From positions 1 to 16,281 of the forward strand of contig DAOWBD010000007.1 in the NCBI GenBank assembly GCA_030634235.1: a stretch of DNA of 16,281 nucleotides. The letters run 5' to 3'. Positions 1 through 6,702 of the stretch are shown here, piece by piece. Numbering within the stretch: the stretch's first letter is position 1; each line of letters starts with the position of its first letter. Position numbers and translations under genes: made by a program. The DNA is from Candidatus Omnitrophota bacterium (GTDB lineage Bacteria > Omnitrophota > Gorgyraeia > Zapsychrales > Zapsychraceae). The notes beneath the pieces are model-generated. The model was not told the origin of the DNA. It ran no database searches and saw only the letters and a program-made list of their open reading frames with translations.

Positions 1-170
1 ATGCGAACGCCGCGCGATTGATTGAAGATAAGGACTTCTCGGTTTTAAAGCTTACAGAAACGATCTTAACGGTATTCGATAATCGGTACGCAAACGGAAA
101 GTCAGAGAATGTTTGTTTTCCCGACGCTGTTCAACGGTTAGCGCGGGAGGCGCTTTGTTTAATTCGATGA
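1..170 (+). CDS. murG: C-terminal end of probable MurG (partial, 5' end outside the window)
   Basis: An open frame enters from the left edge (codons from base 3) and runs 55 codons to a TGA at 168-170. It reads ANAARLIEDKDFSVLK at the start and FPDAVQRLAREALCLIR at the end. The pattern of an NA-x-x-L-x-x helix, a charged stretch and a final P-D-A-x-x-R-L-A helix resembles the last helices of MurG, the glycosyltransferase that adds GlcNAc to lipid I at the inner membrane. Position supports this, since murG normally precedes murC in dcw clusters. Its stop overlaps the ATG of the next gene (ATGA), so the two are probably translationally coupled. Only the weakly conserved tail is visible, so the name rests largely on context. 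Confidence 0.55.
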   Translation, partial: ANAARLIEDKDFSVLKLTETILTVFDNRYANGKSENVCFPDAVQRLAREALCLIR

Positions 171-946
171 AACTGAAGGCCACTGCGATCATCTTTCTTG
201 TTTTTGCGTTTACGGGGTCTTCTGCTTGTGCAAAAGAGTGGAAAGAATACACGCGCCAGCATTTTATTATCTATTATAAGAAAGCCCCGTTCGATTTTGT
301 TCAGTCTGTCGACCGGGCGGCAGAACAGTATTACGTTGAGATCACGAGGAATCTTGGTTTTACGCGGTATAAAGGCTGGAACTGGGATGAGCGGGCCAAG
401 ATTTATATTTATGATGATATGGAGGATTATGTCGAATTGAGCAAGCAGGCTGGCTGGTCAAGTGGCGCGGCCTTGCCGAAGCTCAAAACGATCCGCACGT
501 TTCCTTCTGCCCACGGGTTTTTTGACTCGACTCTGCCGCATGAGCTCGGGCATATCATATTCCGTGAGTTTGTGGGATTCAAAGCGGAAGTTCCCGCCTG
601 GTTCGAGGAAGGGGTTGCAATGTATCAGGAAAAAGCGAGGCGGTGGGGCGCTCATGATCTTGTTCGCAAAGCAATGGAGGACGGCACATTTAAACCTCTC
701 AACGAGCTGTCTATTATGCGGGTACGAGCCTGGACGGACAGGGCGCTCGTTGAGCTTTTTTACGCGGAGTCGGCCAGTGTCGTTAATTTTATGATTAACG
801 AGCTTGGCGACCAGAGGTTTCTCCACTTATGCCGGAAGTTAAAAGACGGCAAGCCGTTTTCATGGACGATTGATTCGGTATACTCACGGTTCAAGAATGT
901 CGACGATCTCAACGACGCATGGGTTAAATATTTAAAAAATGAATAA
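167..946 (+). CDS. Secreted HExxH zinc metallopeptidase (peptidase MA-like gluzincin)
   Basis: The 259-residue product has a signal peptide (MKLK, then a hydrophobic core ending near SSACA), so it should act outside the inner membrane. HELGH lies at residues 125-129, and WFEEGVAMYQE at about 145-155 supplies the usual third zinc ligand (probably Glu148). This arrangement is that of the peptidase MA-like gluzincins; the substrate is unknown. The ATG at 167 was chosen over an upstream in-frame TTG at 113 because it starts the signal peptide and overlaps the preceding stop as ATGA. The 3' end overlaps murC by 8 bases. Sitting between murG and murC, it may act in envelope maturation, but that is inference. 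No catalytic residue appears to be missing. Confidence 0.8.
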   Translation: MKLKATAIIFLVFAFTGSSACAKEWKEYTRQHFIIYYKKAPFDFVQSVDRAAEQYYVEITRNLGFTRYKGWNWDERAKIYIYDDMEDYVELSKQAGWSSGAALPKLKTIRTFPSAHGFFDSTLPHELGHIIFREFVGFKAEVPAWFEEGVAMYQEKARRWGAHDLVRKAMEDGTFKPLNELSIMRVRAWTDRALVELFYAESASVVNFMINELGDQRFLHLCRKLKDGKPFSWTIDSVYSRFKNVDDLNDAWVKYLKNE

Positions 947-2342
947 ACATTATCACTTTATCGGTATCGGCGGGATCGGAATGGGCGCTTTAGCGGCCTT
1001 ATCATTGGATAAGGGCTGTCGTGTCAGCGGTTCCGATCTGTGCAGCAACCAGGTGACAGAACGTCTCAAGGCGCGCGGGGCAGAAATTTTTTCCGGTCAT
1101 GCCGGAGAAAATATCGGCGAGGCCGATTGTGTAGTTTTCTCATCGGCGATCCGTGACAATAATCCGGAATTGACCGAAGCACGGAGACAACAGATCCCTG
1201 TTGTGCAAAGGGCCAAGTTCTTGGCGGAGCTTATGGAAGGGTACATCGGTATTACGGTTGCCGGTGCTCACGGAAAAACAACGACCACATCAATGGTTGC
1301 CCATTTGTTAGAAACAGACGGTTTGCAGCCGACAACGGCTATTGGAGGGATCGTCAACGGAACGCATTCTCACGCGGAATTAGGAGAGGGCAAGTATTTT
1401 GTGACGGAAGTCGACGAAAGTGACGGGTCATTCTTATATTTCTCGCCGGATTATTCCATAATTACTAATATTGATTTTGAGCACGTTGATTATTATCAGA
1501 ATTGGCAGAATATTCTTGATGCCTACCGCGAGTTCATCGGGAAAACAAGGAGCGGCGGTACGATCCTCGCCTGTGGCGATGATGAACTTCTGTCGAACCT
1601 GTTGAATGAAAGCGGGCGCACGGTCCGGACATACGGATTTGCCGATACGAATGACGTTAGCGCCGCTAACATCAAGTTCGACGGTTTTGATACCACGTTT
1701 ACCTGTGTCGCCGACGGGAAGAATTTGGGGCCGTTCTCACTGAAGGTTCCCGGGAGGCATAATGTTGTCAACGCACTGGCCTGTATCGCTCTGGGCTTGA
1801 GTCTTTCGATCGACCCGGACGTGATCCGCGCGAGCCTGCAGGATTACCTCGGTGTTCAGCGGCGGTTCCAGTTGAAGGCGAATGCCGACGACATCTGGGT
1901 GGTCGATGATTACGCGCATCATCCGACGGAAATAAAGGCGACGCTTGAAACGGCGCAACTGTTCAAACAGTCCGTGTCCGGCGGGGAGGCGAACAGTCTC
2001 ATTACGGTCTTTCAGCCTCATCGCTATTCACGTCTTCAGGGGCTGATGAATGATTTTGTCGAGAGCCTGATCAACAGCGATCATTTGATCGTGACCGATA
2101 TTTACGCGGCGAGTGAGCCGCCTATTGAGGGGATAACCGCCGAGAAATTGTGTGAGCAGATCCGCGCGCTTACCGACGGGCAGGTCAGTTATGTCCCGAA
2201 GGATGAGATCGTTGATTATTTAATGGATATTGTCAAGCCTCGGGACCTGGTTCTGACGTTAGGGGCCGGGGATATTACGCATATTGCCGACGATCTTGCC
2301 GAGGCAGTAAAAAAGCGGTCCGCGGTCGCGGAAGTATCATGA
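939..2342 (+). CDS. murC: UDP-N-acetylmuramate--L-alanine ligase MurC
   Basis: MurC is a cytoplasmic ATP-dependent ligase that adds L-Ala to UDP-MurNAc, the first amino acid of the peptidoglycan stem peptide. The 467 residues match the usual family length. The N-terminal Rossmann-like nucleotide motif GIGGIGMGALA is near residues 9-19. The Mur ligase P-loop is GAHGKTTTTS at residues 109-118 (Lys113). EVDESDGS, the central VVDDYAHHPTEI and QPHRYSR are typical of MurC rather than MurD, E or F. The start overlaps the peptidase stop by 8 bases, and the end overlaps ddl as ATGA, giving tight translational coupling. No murB or C-terminal fusion is present, unlike the MurC-Ddl fusions known from Chlamydiae. 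Confidence 0.97.
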   Translation: MNKHYHFIGIGGIGMGALAALSLDKGCRVSGSDLCSNQVTERLKARGAEIFSGHAGENIGEADCVVFSSAIRDNNPELTEARRQQIPVVQRAKFLAELMEGYIGITVAGAHGKTTTTSMVAHLLETDGLQPTTAIGGIVNGTHSHAELGEGKYFVTEVDESDGSFLYFSPDYSIITNIDFEHVDYYQNWQNILDAYREFIGKTRSGGTILACGDDELLSNLLNESGRTVRTYGFADTNDVSAANIKFDGFDTTFTCVADGKNLGPFSLKVPGRHNVVNALACIALGLSLSIDPDVIRASLQDYLGVQRRFQLKANADDIWVVDDYAHHPTEIKATLETAQLFKQSVSGGEANSLITVFQPHRYSRLQGLMNDFVESLINSDHLIVTDIYAASEPPIEGITAEKLCEQIRALTDGQVSYVPKDEIVDYLMDIVKPRDLVLTLGAGDITHIADDLAEAVKKRSAVAEVS

Positions 2343-3319
2343 TGAATATATCGACGGAACAATTCGGGCGGGTGGGCGTTTTGATGGGAGGGGTTTCCTC
2401 CGAGCGCGAGATCTCTCTGAAATCGGGAAAGGCCGTTACCGAGTCGCTGCTGCGCAAGGGCTTTGATGTTATCGCGCTTGATATTCTCGACGGAGAACAT
2501 AAGAAGATCCGCTCTGTGATCGAAGATGCCCGTATCGACATCGCGTTTATTGCGCTGCACGGGCAGCTGGGCGAAGACGGCGCGATCCAATCGATCCTGG
2601 AGGAGATGAATATTGTGTACACCGGATCCGGTATTGAAGCGAGCGGTTTGGCGATTGATAAGGCTTTGACTCAAGATTTACTTAAAAAGAATGGCGTTCC
2701 TGTTGCGTCGTATGTTACTTTATTCGGAGATGATGAGCTTCGTATGGACGAGGTTGTTGAGTATCTAGGCGGGTTTCCAGTTGTTGTTAAGCCTGCCCGC
2801 GAAGGATCGAGCATCGGTATCCACGTAACGACAACGCTCGAAGAGATGGACCGCGCGATCGCATGCGCGAGGGAATACGGCCCGACGGTATTGCTTGAAC
2901 AATATATCGAGGGCAGGGAATTGACGGTTGGGATCCTTGGGCAGGAGGCGCTGCCCGTCGTCGAGATCTGCCCAAAGGGTAAATTTTTCGATTATGAGGC
3001 GAAATACACAAAGGGCATGACCGATTATGTCGTTCCGGCCGGGATACCGGAAGATGTTTCGCTCGTGCTTCAACAGTCGGCTCTTTGCGCTCATCGAGTT
3101 CTGGGATGCGCTGATTTCTCAAGGGTTGATTTCATGCTTGACGGCGGCCAGGCGCATTATGTTCTTGAGGTCAATACGATCCCCGGTTTTACGTCGACGA
3201 GCCTGCTGCCCAAGGCGGCCCAGGCGCAAGGTATAAGTTTCGATCAACTGTGTTATCAACTAATGGAACTCGCTCATGGCAAGAAAAAAGAAATCAACGA
3301 CGCAACCCTTCGTTATTAA
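2339..3319 (+). CDS. ddl: D-alanine--D-alanine ligase Ddl
   Basis: This is an ATP-grasp ligase of 326 residues that joins two D-alanines for the end of the stem peptide. Visible motifs in order: MGGVSSEREISLKSG with Glu22 (equivalent to E. coli DdlB Glu15), ALHGQLGEDGAIQ, YTGSGIEASGLAIDK, KPAREGSSIGI (Ser157/158), EQYIEGRELTVGI, and VLEVNTIPGFTSTSL, which carries the metal and ATP ligands. YEAKY with Tyr223 in the omega loop is the Tyr associated with D-Ala-D-Ala rather than D-Ala-D-lactate or D-Ser specificity, so no Van-type ligase is indicated. Two consecutive ATGs (2339 and 2342) are possible starts. The gene overlaps murC as ATGA and extends 44 bases into ftsQ. Confidence 0.96.
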   Translation: MMNISTEQFGRVGVLMGGVSSEREISLKSGKAVTESLLRKGFDVIALDILDGEHKKIRSVIEDARIDIAFIALHGQLGEDGAIQSILEEMNIVYTGSGIEASGLAIDKALTQDLLKKNGVPVASYVTLFGDDELRMDEVVEYLGGFPVVVKPAREGSSIGIHVTTTLEEMDRAIACAREYGPTVLLEQYIEGRELTVGILGQEALPVVEICPKGKFFDYEAKYTKGMTDYVVPAGIPEDVSLVLQQSALCAHRVLGCADFSRVDFMLDGGQAHYVLEVNTIPGFTSTSLLPKAAQAQGISFDQLCYQLMELAHGKKKEINDATLRY

Positions 3320-4031
3320 GTTCATTCTTATTACCCTTTTGGTGGCCGGGATCGGTTTTGGGATCACCAGCGGGCTGATCTATCTTTTCCGTCATACGGA
3401 ATATTTCAGGATCCAGTCCGTCATTATTGATCCGTCTCTGCAATTCATTAATAAGAAGGATCTCCGAAATCTTATCGGCAAGAATATTTTCGAGATTGAC
3501 CTTAAGGCCGTCCAGCGACGGTTAAGTTATAAATATTCCCAGGCCTCCGAATTAAAGGTGATGAAGAGTTTTCCGAACCGGATCGCTGTTGTCGCGAAAC
3601 AACGCTTTCCTTTTGCGCAAATACAGATCAAGGACCATATCGTGACTTTAGACGAAGATGGAGTTGTGTTGTCGACGGATGGGGATGCGGAAAAGGGGCT
3701 GCCGCTTATTGCCGGGGTAAGAGCGGATAGCCGAAGACTGCTTCGCGGGATGCCGTTGGATGGAACTGACATTCAGACCGCTCTTAAGATCGCCAATCTT
3801 TTCAGCACTGATAAAAGTTTATCCTCGCACTCGATCGATACGGTCAATGTTGAGAACTTATCGAAGATCCAATTTACGCTGTCCAATGGCCTAGTGATCA
3901 TTCTTGACCGGAATAATATTGATCGAAGGATCAAGGTTTTGGGCGTGGTTTTATCGCAGGGCAAGCTCGACATGAAGCAGGTCAAATATGTTGACCTCCG
4001 GTTCAAGGAACCGATCATCGGAAAGAAATAA
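3276..4031 (+). CDS. ftsQ: Cell division protein FtsQ (DivIB family)
   Basis: FtsQ is a bitopic inner-membrane divisome protein that links the early Z-ring proteins to the late septal synthases. The 251 residues show a short basic cytoplasmic tail (MARKKKSTTQ), one transmembrane helix at about 12-38, then a POTRA-like domain beginning FRIQSVIIDP with KDLRNLIGKNIFEID and SFPNRIAVVAKQRFPFA, the classic FtsQ signature. The C-terminal part carries the beta domain (VDTVN, LSNGLVIILDR, VKYVDLRF), the last being the conserved end of the family. The ATG at 3276 lies 44 bases inside ddl; the transmembrane helix starts so close to it that a downstream start is unlikely. ftsA follows after 21 bases. Confidence 0.92.
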   Translation: MARKKKSTTQPFVIKFILITLLVAGIGFGITSGLIYLFRHTEYFRIQSVIIDPSLQFINKKDLRNLIGKNIFEIDLKAVQRRLSYKYSQASELKVMKSFPNRIAVVAKQRFPFAQIQIKDHIVTLDEDGVVLSTDGDAEKGLPLIAGVRADSRRLLRGMPLDGTDIQTALKIANLFSTDKSLSSHSIDTVNVENLSKIQFTLSNGLVIILDRNNIDRRIKVLGVVLSQGKLDMKQVKYVDLRFKEPIIGKK

Positions 4032-4052
4032 ATCAGGAATGGGCGTAGGGTT

Positions 4053-5294
4053 ATGTTAAGCAAGATGATGAGTGACAAATACTATTGCGGCGTTGATATC
4101 GGAACGCGGAAGATCAAGGCCGGTATCCTTAGGATCAAGGACCCGACGGATATGGAACTGGTCGGCGCTTATGAGCACAAGAGTCATGGTTTCAAGAACA
4201 ATGCGGTCAGCGACCTGGCGGAATTTTCCGAATGCATTCATCACACCATTCATGAGCTGACCAAAAAGACCGGGGTCAAGTTCAAGCAGGTGCAGCTTGG
4301 CATCGGCGGGGCGATGATCGAGACCCGTCAGATCAATACGGTGATCCCGTTGATCGACAGGGGCAATAAGATCATTACCAGTCGGGATGTCAAGAAGATC
4401 AATAATAACGCGCGGCTGCTGGGGATCAAGATCGAGGAAGAGATCCTGCACGATCTGCCGCAGTATTACAGGGTTGATGATATCAATTCGGCGCTCAATC
4501 CCGTCGGTCTCTATGGGCGCAAGCTCGGCGTCCATTCCTTAATGATCCTCGTTAACGGCAACTGTATCCGAAACATTACCAAGGCTGTTCAACAGGCCGG
4601 GTATGATGTGGGAAACGTGTTTTTCAGCAGTTATGCGACTGCTCAGGTCATCTTGAGCGATACAGAGAAGAAGGGCGGCTGCATTCTTATTGATATCGGC
4701 TCGCAGTATACGTCGGTCCTTGTTTTTATCGACGGGATACTGCGGTTCCTTGAAAAGATCGATATCGGCGGGAGCAATTTTACCCGGAATATCGCTGATG
4801 AGATCGATTTGCCTTTTGAGCTGGCCGAGGAGATCAAGAAGTCCTATGCGATGGCATCCGGATTTGACGAGCACAGGGACGAGGAGATCTTGGTTAAGCG
4901 GGAGGATGAGTATATTCCGGTTAAAAGGGGCGTCATTTGTCAAGCGATCCATTCGGAGATCGAGGATCTTGTCGGGCGTATCCGGGCGGCTGTCGGGCGT
5001 TCCGGAGTAAAGGACCAGATCAATAACGGGATCACTATCATTGGCGGCGGATCTCTTTTGCCAGGTTTTATCGAGAAGATCGGCCAGGCCATGAACATGC
5101 CCGTGAAGCTGGGCCAAGTGAACCTACCTTTGCGTAAGAATTTGAACCATACGGCTCTTTTCTCGTCGGTTGTCGGATTGGCCCAGAGTGGTTTTATGAA
5201 GACCTTCCGGTATTCGATCGTGTCGAATGGACATGCCCATTGGACGAAACGTATTACCAACAGGGTCAAGGATCTGTATCAGGAATATTTTTAA
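4053..5294 (+). CDS. ftsA: Cell division protein FtsA
   Basis: FtsA is an actin-fold ATPase that tethers FtsZ to the inner membrane. The 413 residues show phosphate-1 loop GVDIGTRKIKAGI, the 1C domain (VQLGIGGAMIETRQIN... LPQYYRVDDI... NPVGLYGRKLGVHS), phosphate-2 loop LIDIGSQYTSV, and the adenosine motif IIGGGSLLPG. The last 16 residues (TKRITNRVKDLYQEYF) form an amphipathic helix like the FtsA membrane-targeting sequence. The 1C domain separates it from PilM or MreB. The phosphate-2 loop lacks the usual GGGT glycines. ATG 4053 is used, but the in-frame ATGs at 4065 and 4068 are equally possible because no well-spaced ribosome site decides. ftsZ does not follow; the next gene is convergent, 17 bases away. 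Confidence 0.92.
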   Translation: MLSKMMSDKYYCGVDIGTRKIKAGILRIKDPTDMELVGAYEHKSHGFKNNAVSDLAEFSECIHHTIHELTKKTGVKFKQVQLGIGGAMIETRQINTVIPLIDRGNKIITSRDVKKINNNARLLGIKIEEEILHDLPQYYRVDDINSALNPVGLYGRKLGVHSLMILVNGNCIRNITKAVQQAGYDVGNVFFSSYATAQVILSDTEKKGGCILIDIGSQYTSVLVFIDGILRFLEKIDIGGSNFTRNIADEIDLPFELAEEIKKSYAMASGFDEHRDEEILVKREDEYIPVKRGVICQAIHSEIEDLVGRIRAAVGRSGVKDQINNGITIIGGGSLLPGFIEKIGQAMNMPVKLGQVNLPLRKNLNHTALFSSVVGLAQSGFMKTFRYSIVSNGHAHWTKRITNRVKDLYQEYF

Positions 5295-5311
5295 TGTTTA
5301 GCTTAGGCGGG

Positions 5312-5659
5312 TTATTTGTTCTGGATCCGCAGGCGGTTGATGTTGTAGCTGATGTCTTTGAGGATACTTGCCAGACGCTGGATGCCGTTAAAAATGTAAA
5401 GCATCCAGAACGAATTTAGGAGTAGGAGAAGGACGATGATCGTCACGTTGATCGATTGGGTCATGATCGCGCGCTCAAGGACGGATGTTCTTGAGATCTG
5501 GTAATTAGTGTCAATGACATTGAACATATTGACGAACCAGAACAGAAAGATCACGAAGAGTACGATCTGGAAAAACATGAAGTAAAAATGGCGCATGAGC
5601 CATTTGGCTGTCAGGTTATCCCAATACCGGATTTTGGTCATAAAGTCTTTATAAGCCAT
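5312..5659 (-). CDS. Small two-helix inner-membrane protein of unknown function
   Basis: The gene encodes 115 residues that I do not recognise. A charged N-terminus (MAYKDFMTKIRYWDNLTAKW) is followed by a very aromatic transmembrane helix at about 24-47. A polar loop (DTNYQISRTSVLERAIMTQS) and a second helix at about 70-92 (VTIIVLLLLLNSFWMLYIF) follow, then a short basic tail that may be helical. Translation is well supported: AAGGAG (plus-strand 5665-5670) lies 5 bases before the ATG, and a good sigma-70-type promoter precedes it. The gene points toward ftsA and its stop lies 17 bases from the ftsA stop. The size and topology could suit a partner of a membrane complex, but there is no direct evidence. 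Confidence 0.75.
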   Translation of the reverse strand: MAYKDFMTKIRYWDNLTAKWLMRHFYFMFFQIVLFVIFLFWFVNMFNVIDTNYQISRTSVLERAIMTQSINVTIIVLLLLLNSFWMLYIFNGIQRLASILKDISYNINRLRIQNK

Positions 5660-5676
5660 TTTTTCTCCTTAAAGGC

Positions 5677-5704
5677 ATTTTATCGAACTCTATGGCGAAA
5701 TCAA
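5677..5704 (-). promoter_or_regulatory. Promoter for the small membrane protein gene
   Basis: On the minus strand TTGATT (plus coordinates 5699-5704) and TAAAAT (5677-5682) are separated by 16 bases, close to the sigma-70 consensus. The predicted transcript would have a leader of only about 10 bases that still contains the AAGGAG ribosome site. Confidence 0.55.
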
Positions 5705-5767
5705 TAAATATTAGTAGTTTTTGAGGTGGGCGTCTAATTCGTGTTTCGTATAGTTTTATATTTTTGT

Positions 5768-5795
5768 TTGTTTTAAGCGCCGTATATTTTATAAT
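5768..5795 (+). promoter_or_regulatory. Promoter for the response regulator gene
   Basis: TTGTTT at 5768-5773 and a perfect TATAAT at 5790-5795 are 16 bases apart. They sit in an AT-rich intergenic stretch (5671-5821) that separates divergent genes. A transcript starting near 5802 would carry a leader of about 50 bases before the preferred GTG start at 5855. Confidence 0.55.
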
Positions 5796-5854
5796 AAATA
5801 GGTTGTACATTAAAAAGAGGAATGTGCTGGTTAAGGCATGGAAAGGGGTGGAGA

Positions 5855-6232
5855 GTGCCGCAGAAGATATTAATTGTTGATGATGATAAGGGAATCGTTG
5901 AGGTTGTCAAGATCGCTTTAACGAAAAAAGGCTATGAAGTCTTTACGGCGGGTGACGGCAATGAAGGGATTGAAAAGGTCAAGGCTCATTCTCCTGACCT
6001 GATCTTGTTGGATGTTGTCATGCCGGAGATGAACGGCTATGAGTTTCTGCGCGCCTTGAAGGCCCTGGAGGCCCTCGAAGGCAAGGCCCTGACTCCGGTG
6101 GTCATGGTAACGGCAAAGGAAGAAATGGAAGAATTATTCAAGTTTGAAGGGGTCAAAGAATATATAGTTAAGCCTACCGACTCTTCCGAGTTAATTCAAA
6201 AGATAGAAAGGTGTCTTGTTTCCAATGGCTAG
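5855..6232 (+). CDS. Stand-alone response regulator receiver protein (CheY/Spo0F-like)
   Basis: The product is essentially one receiver domain of 125 residues with no output domain, so it should relay a phosphoryl group or act by protein contact. The acidic pocket is IVDDDKG (residues 7-13), the phospho-acceptor is Asp53 in LLDVVMPEMNG, the switch threonine is Thr86 in VMVTAKEE, and Lys106 in IVKPTDS is the conserved lysine; all canonical residues are present. GTG 5855 is preferred because AAAGGGG lies 6 bases upstream and the product begins directly with the first strand (MPQKILIVDDD). An in-frame ATG at 5822 would add 11 residues but has its ribosome site almost touching it. The next gene overlaps its end by 8 bases. 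Its kinase partner is not identified. Confidence 0.9.
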   Translation: MPQKILIVDDDKGIVEVVKIALTKKGYEVFTAGDGNEGIEKVKAHSPDLILLDVVMPEMNGYEFLRALKALEALEGKALTPVVMVTAKEEMEELFKFEGVKEYIVKPTDSSELIQKIERCLVSNG

Positions 6233-6503
6233 AATCTATGTCCTGGTTGTTTTATGCCTGTCTTTCTACATTTTTCTGCATTCCAGATGGTTCCGTGCGT
6301 TTAAGCAGATGTGGCGCGACGGCCGTTTTGGTTCTCAGGAAGAAAAGTTGACGATGTTTGATGTTCGTCGCCTTCTGATCAAGGGCGAGAAGGACCTCGC
6401 GGTCCGGGTCTATTGCGATCTTTTTAAGACCAGCGTCGAAGAAGCTTCTGTTGCTGTCGATGAGATTGAGCGCAGTATCCAGCCCAAAGACTTTGAATTC
6501 TAG
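6225..6503 (+). CDS. Small membrane-anchored protein with an L7/L12 C-terminal-like helical domain
   Basis: The 92-residue product has one N-terminal membrane helix (MARIYVLVVLCLSFYIFLHS), then a basic linker and an acidic helical domain. The segment VRRLLIKGEKDLAVRVYCDLFKTSVEEASVAVDEIERSI follows the pattern helix, G-x-K-x-x-A-x-x-x-Y, helix with E-A-x-x-A-V. This resembles small proteins related to the C-terminal domain of ribosomal protein L7/L12; the similarity is by eye and the function is unknown. ATG 6225 was chosen over an in-frame TTG at 6216 because it begins the membrane helix. It overlaps the receiver gene by 8 bases (ATG before TAG), so the two are likely co-translated and may act together. 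Confidence 0.7.
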   Translation: MARIYVLVVLCLSFYIFLHSRWFRAFKQMWRDGRFGSQEEKLTMFDVRRLLIKGEKDLAVRVYCDLFKTSVEEASVAVDEIERSIQPKDFEF

Positions 6504-6554
6504 CCGTAAACGACTTTGGCTTGACAAATCAGCCCGACAAAACAGATTGCCCTC

Positions 6555-6582
6555 TTGCTAATATCGGAATCGCTGATATAAT
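6555..6582 (+). promoter_or_regulatory. Extended -10 promoter for the tRNA-Arg / kinase / tadA unit
   Basis: TTGCTA (6555-6560) and TATAAT (6577-6582) are 16 bases apart, and TGA directly precedes the -10 box, giving an extended -10 (TGnTATAAT). Initiation near 6589 would leave a leader of about 19 bases before the tRNA. A TTGACA at 6521 has no matching -10. Confidence 0.65.
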
Positions 6583-6607
6583 ACTGCTCAATAGTTTGGT
6601 AATTTAT

Positions 6608-6681
6608 GCGCCTATAGCTCAATTGGATAGAGCGTCTGCCTACGGAGCAGAAGGTTAGTGGTTCGACTCCACTTAGGCGCA
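6608..6681 (+). tRNA. tRNA-Arg (anticodon ACG)
   Basis: The 74-base sequence folds as a standard cloverleaf. The acceptor stem GCGCCTA (6608-6614) pairs with TAGGCGC (6674-6680), with A6681 as discriminator. The D arm is GCTC...GAGC. The anticodon stem TCTGC/GCAGA encloses loop CTACGGA with anticodon ACG, and the T arm is GTGG-TTCGACT-CCAC. Anticodon ACG decodes CGN arginine codons after A34 is deaminated to inosine by TadA, whose gene lies 1.65 kb downstream on the same strand. The 3' CCA is not encoded, so it must be added enzymatically. No terminator separates it from the kinase gene. Confidence 0.97.
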
Positions 6682-6702
6682 TTTTAAAGGGTAATGTCTA
6701 TC

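Noticed and set aside
113..166. A longer peptidase starting at TTG 113.
   Set aside because: It would place 18 non-hydrophobic residues before the signal peptide and overlap the murG tail extensively. ATG 167 starts the signal peptide and gives the common ATGA overlap.
4053..5294. Reading this gene as PilM or another actin-like ATPase because of its odd phosphate-2 loop.
   Set aside because: The 1C domain signature (NPVGLYG... and LPQYYRVDD), the amphipathic C-terminal helix and its place after ftsQ identify FtsA.
5822..5854. An ATG start at 5822 for the receiver protein.
   Set aside because: The AGAGG before it leaves only a base or so of spacing. GTG 5855 has AAAGGGG at good spacing and the product begins at the receiver's first strand.
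6521..6549. TTGACA at 6521 as the -35 box of the tRNA promoter.
   Set aside because: No -10-like hexamer lies 15-19 bases downstream; TTGCTA with the extended -10 TATAAT at 6577 is the better fit.
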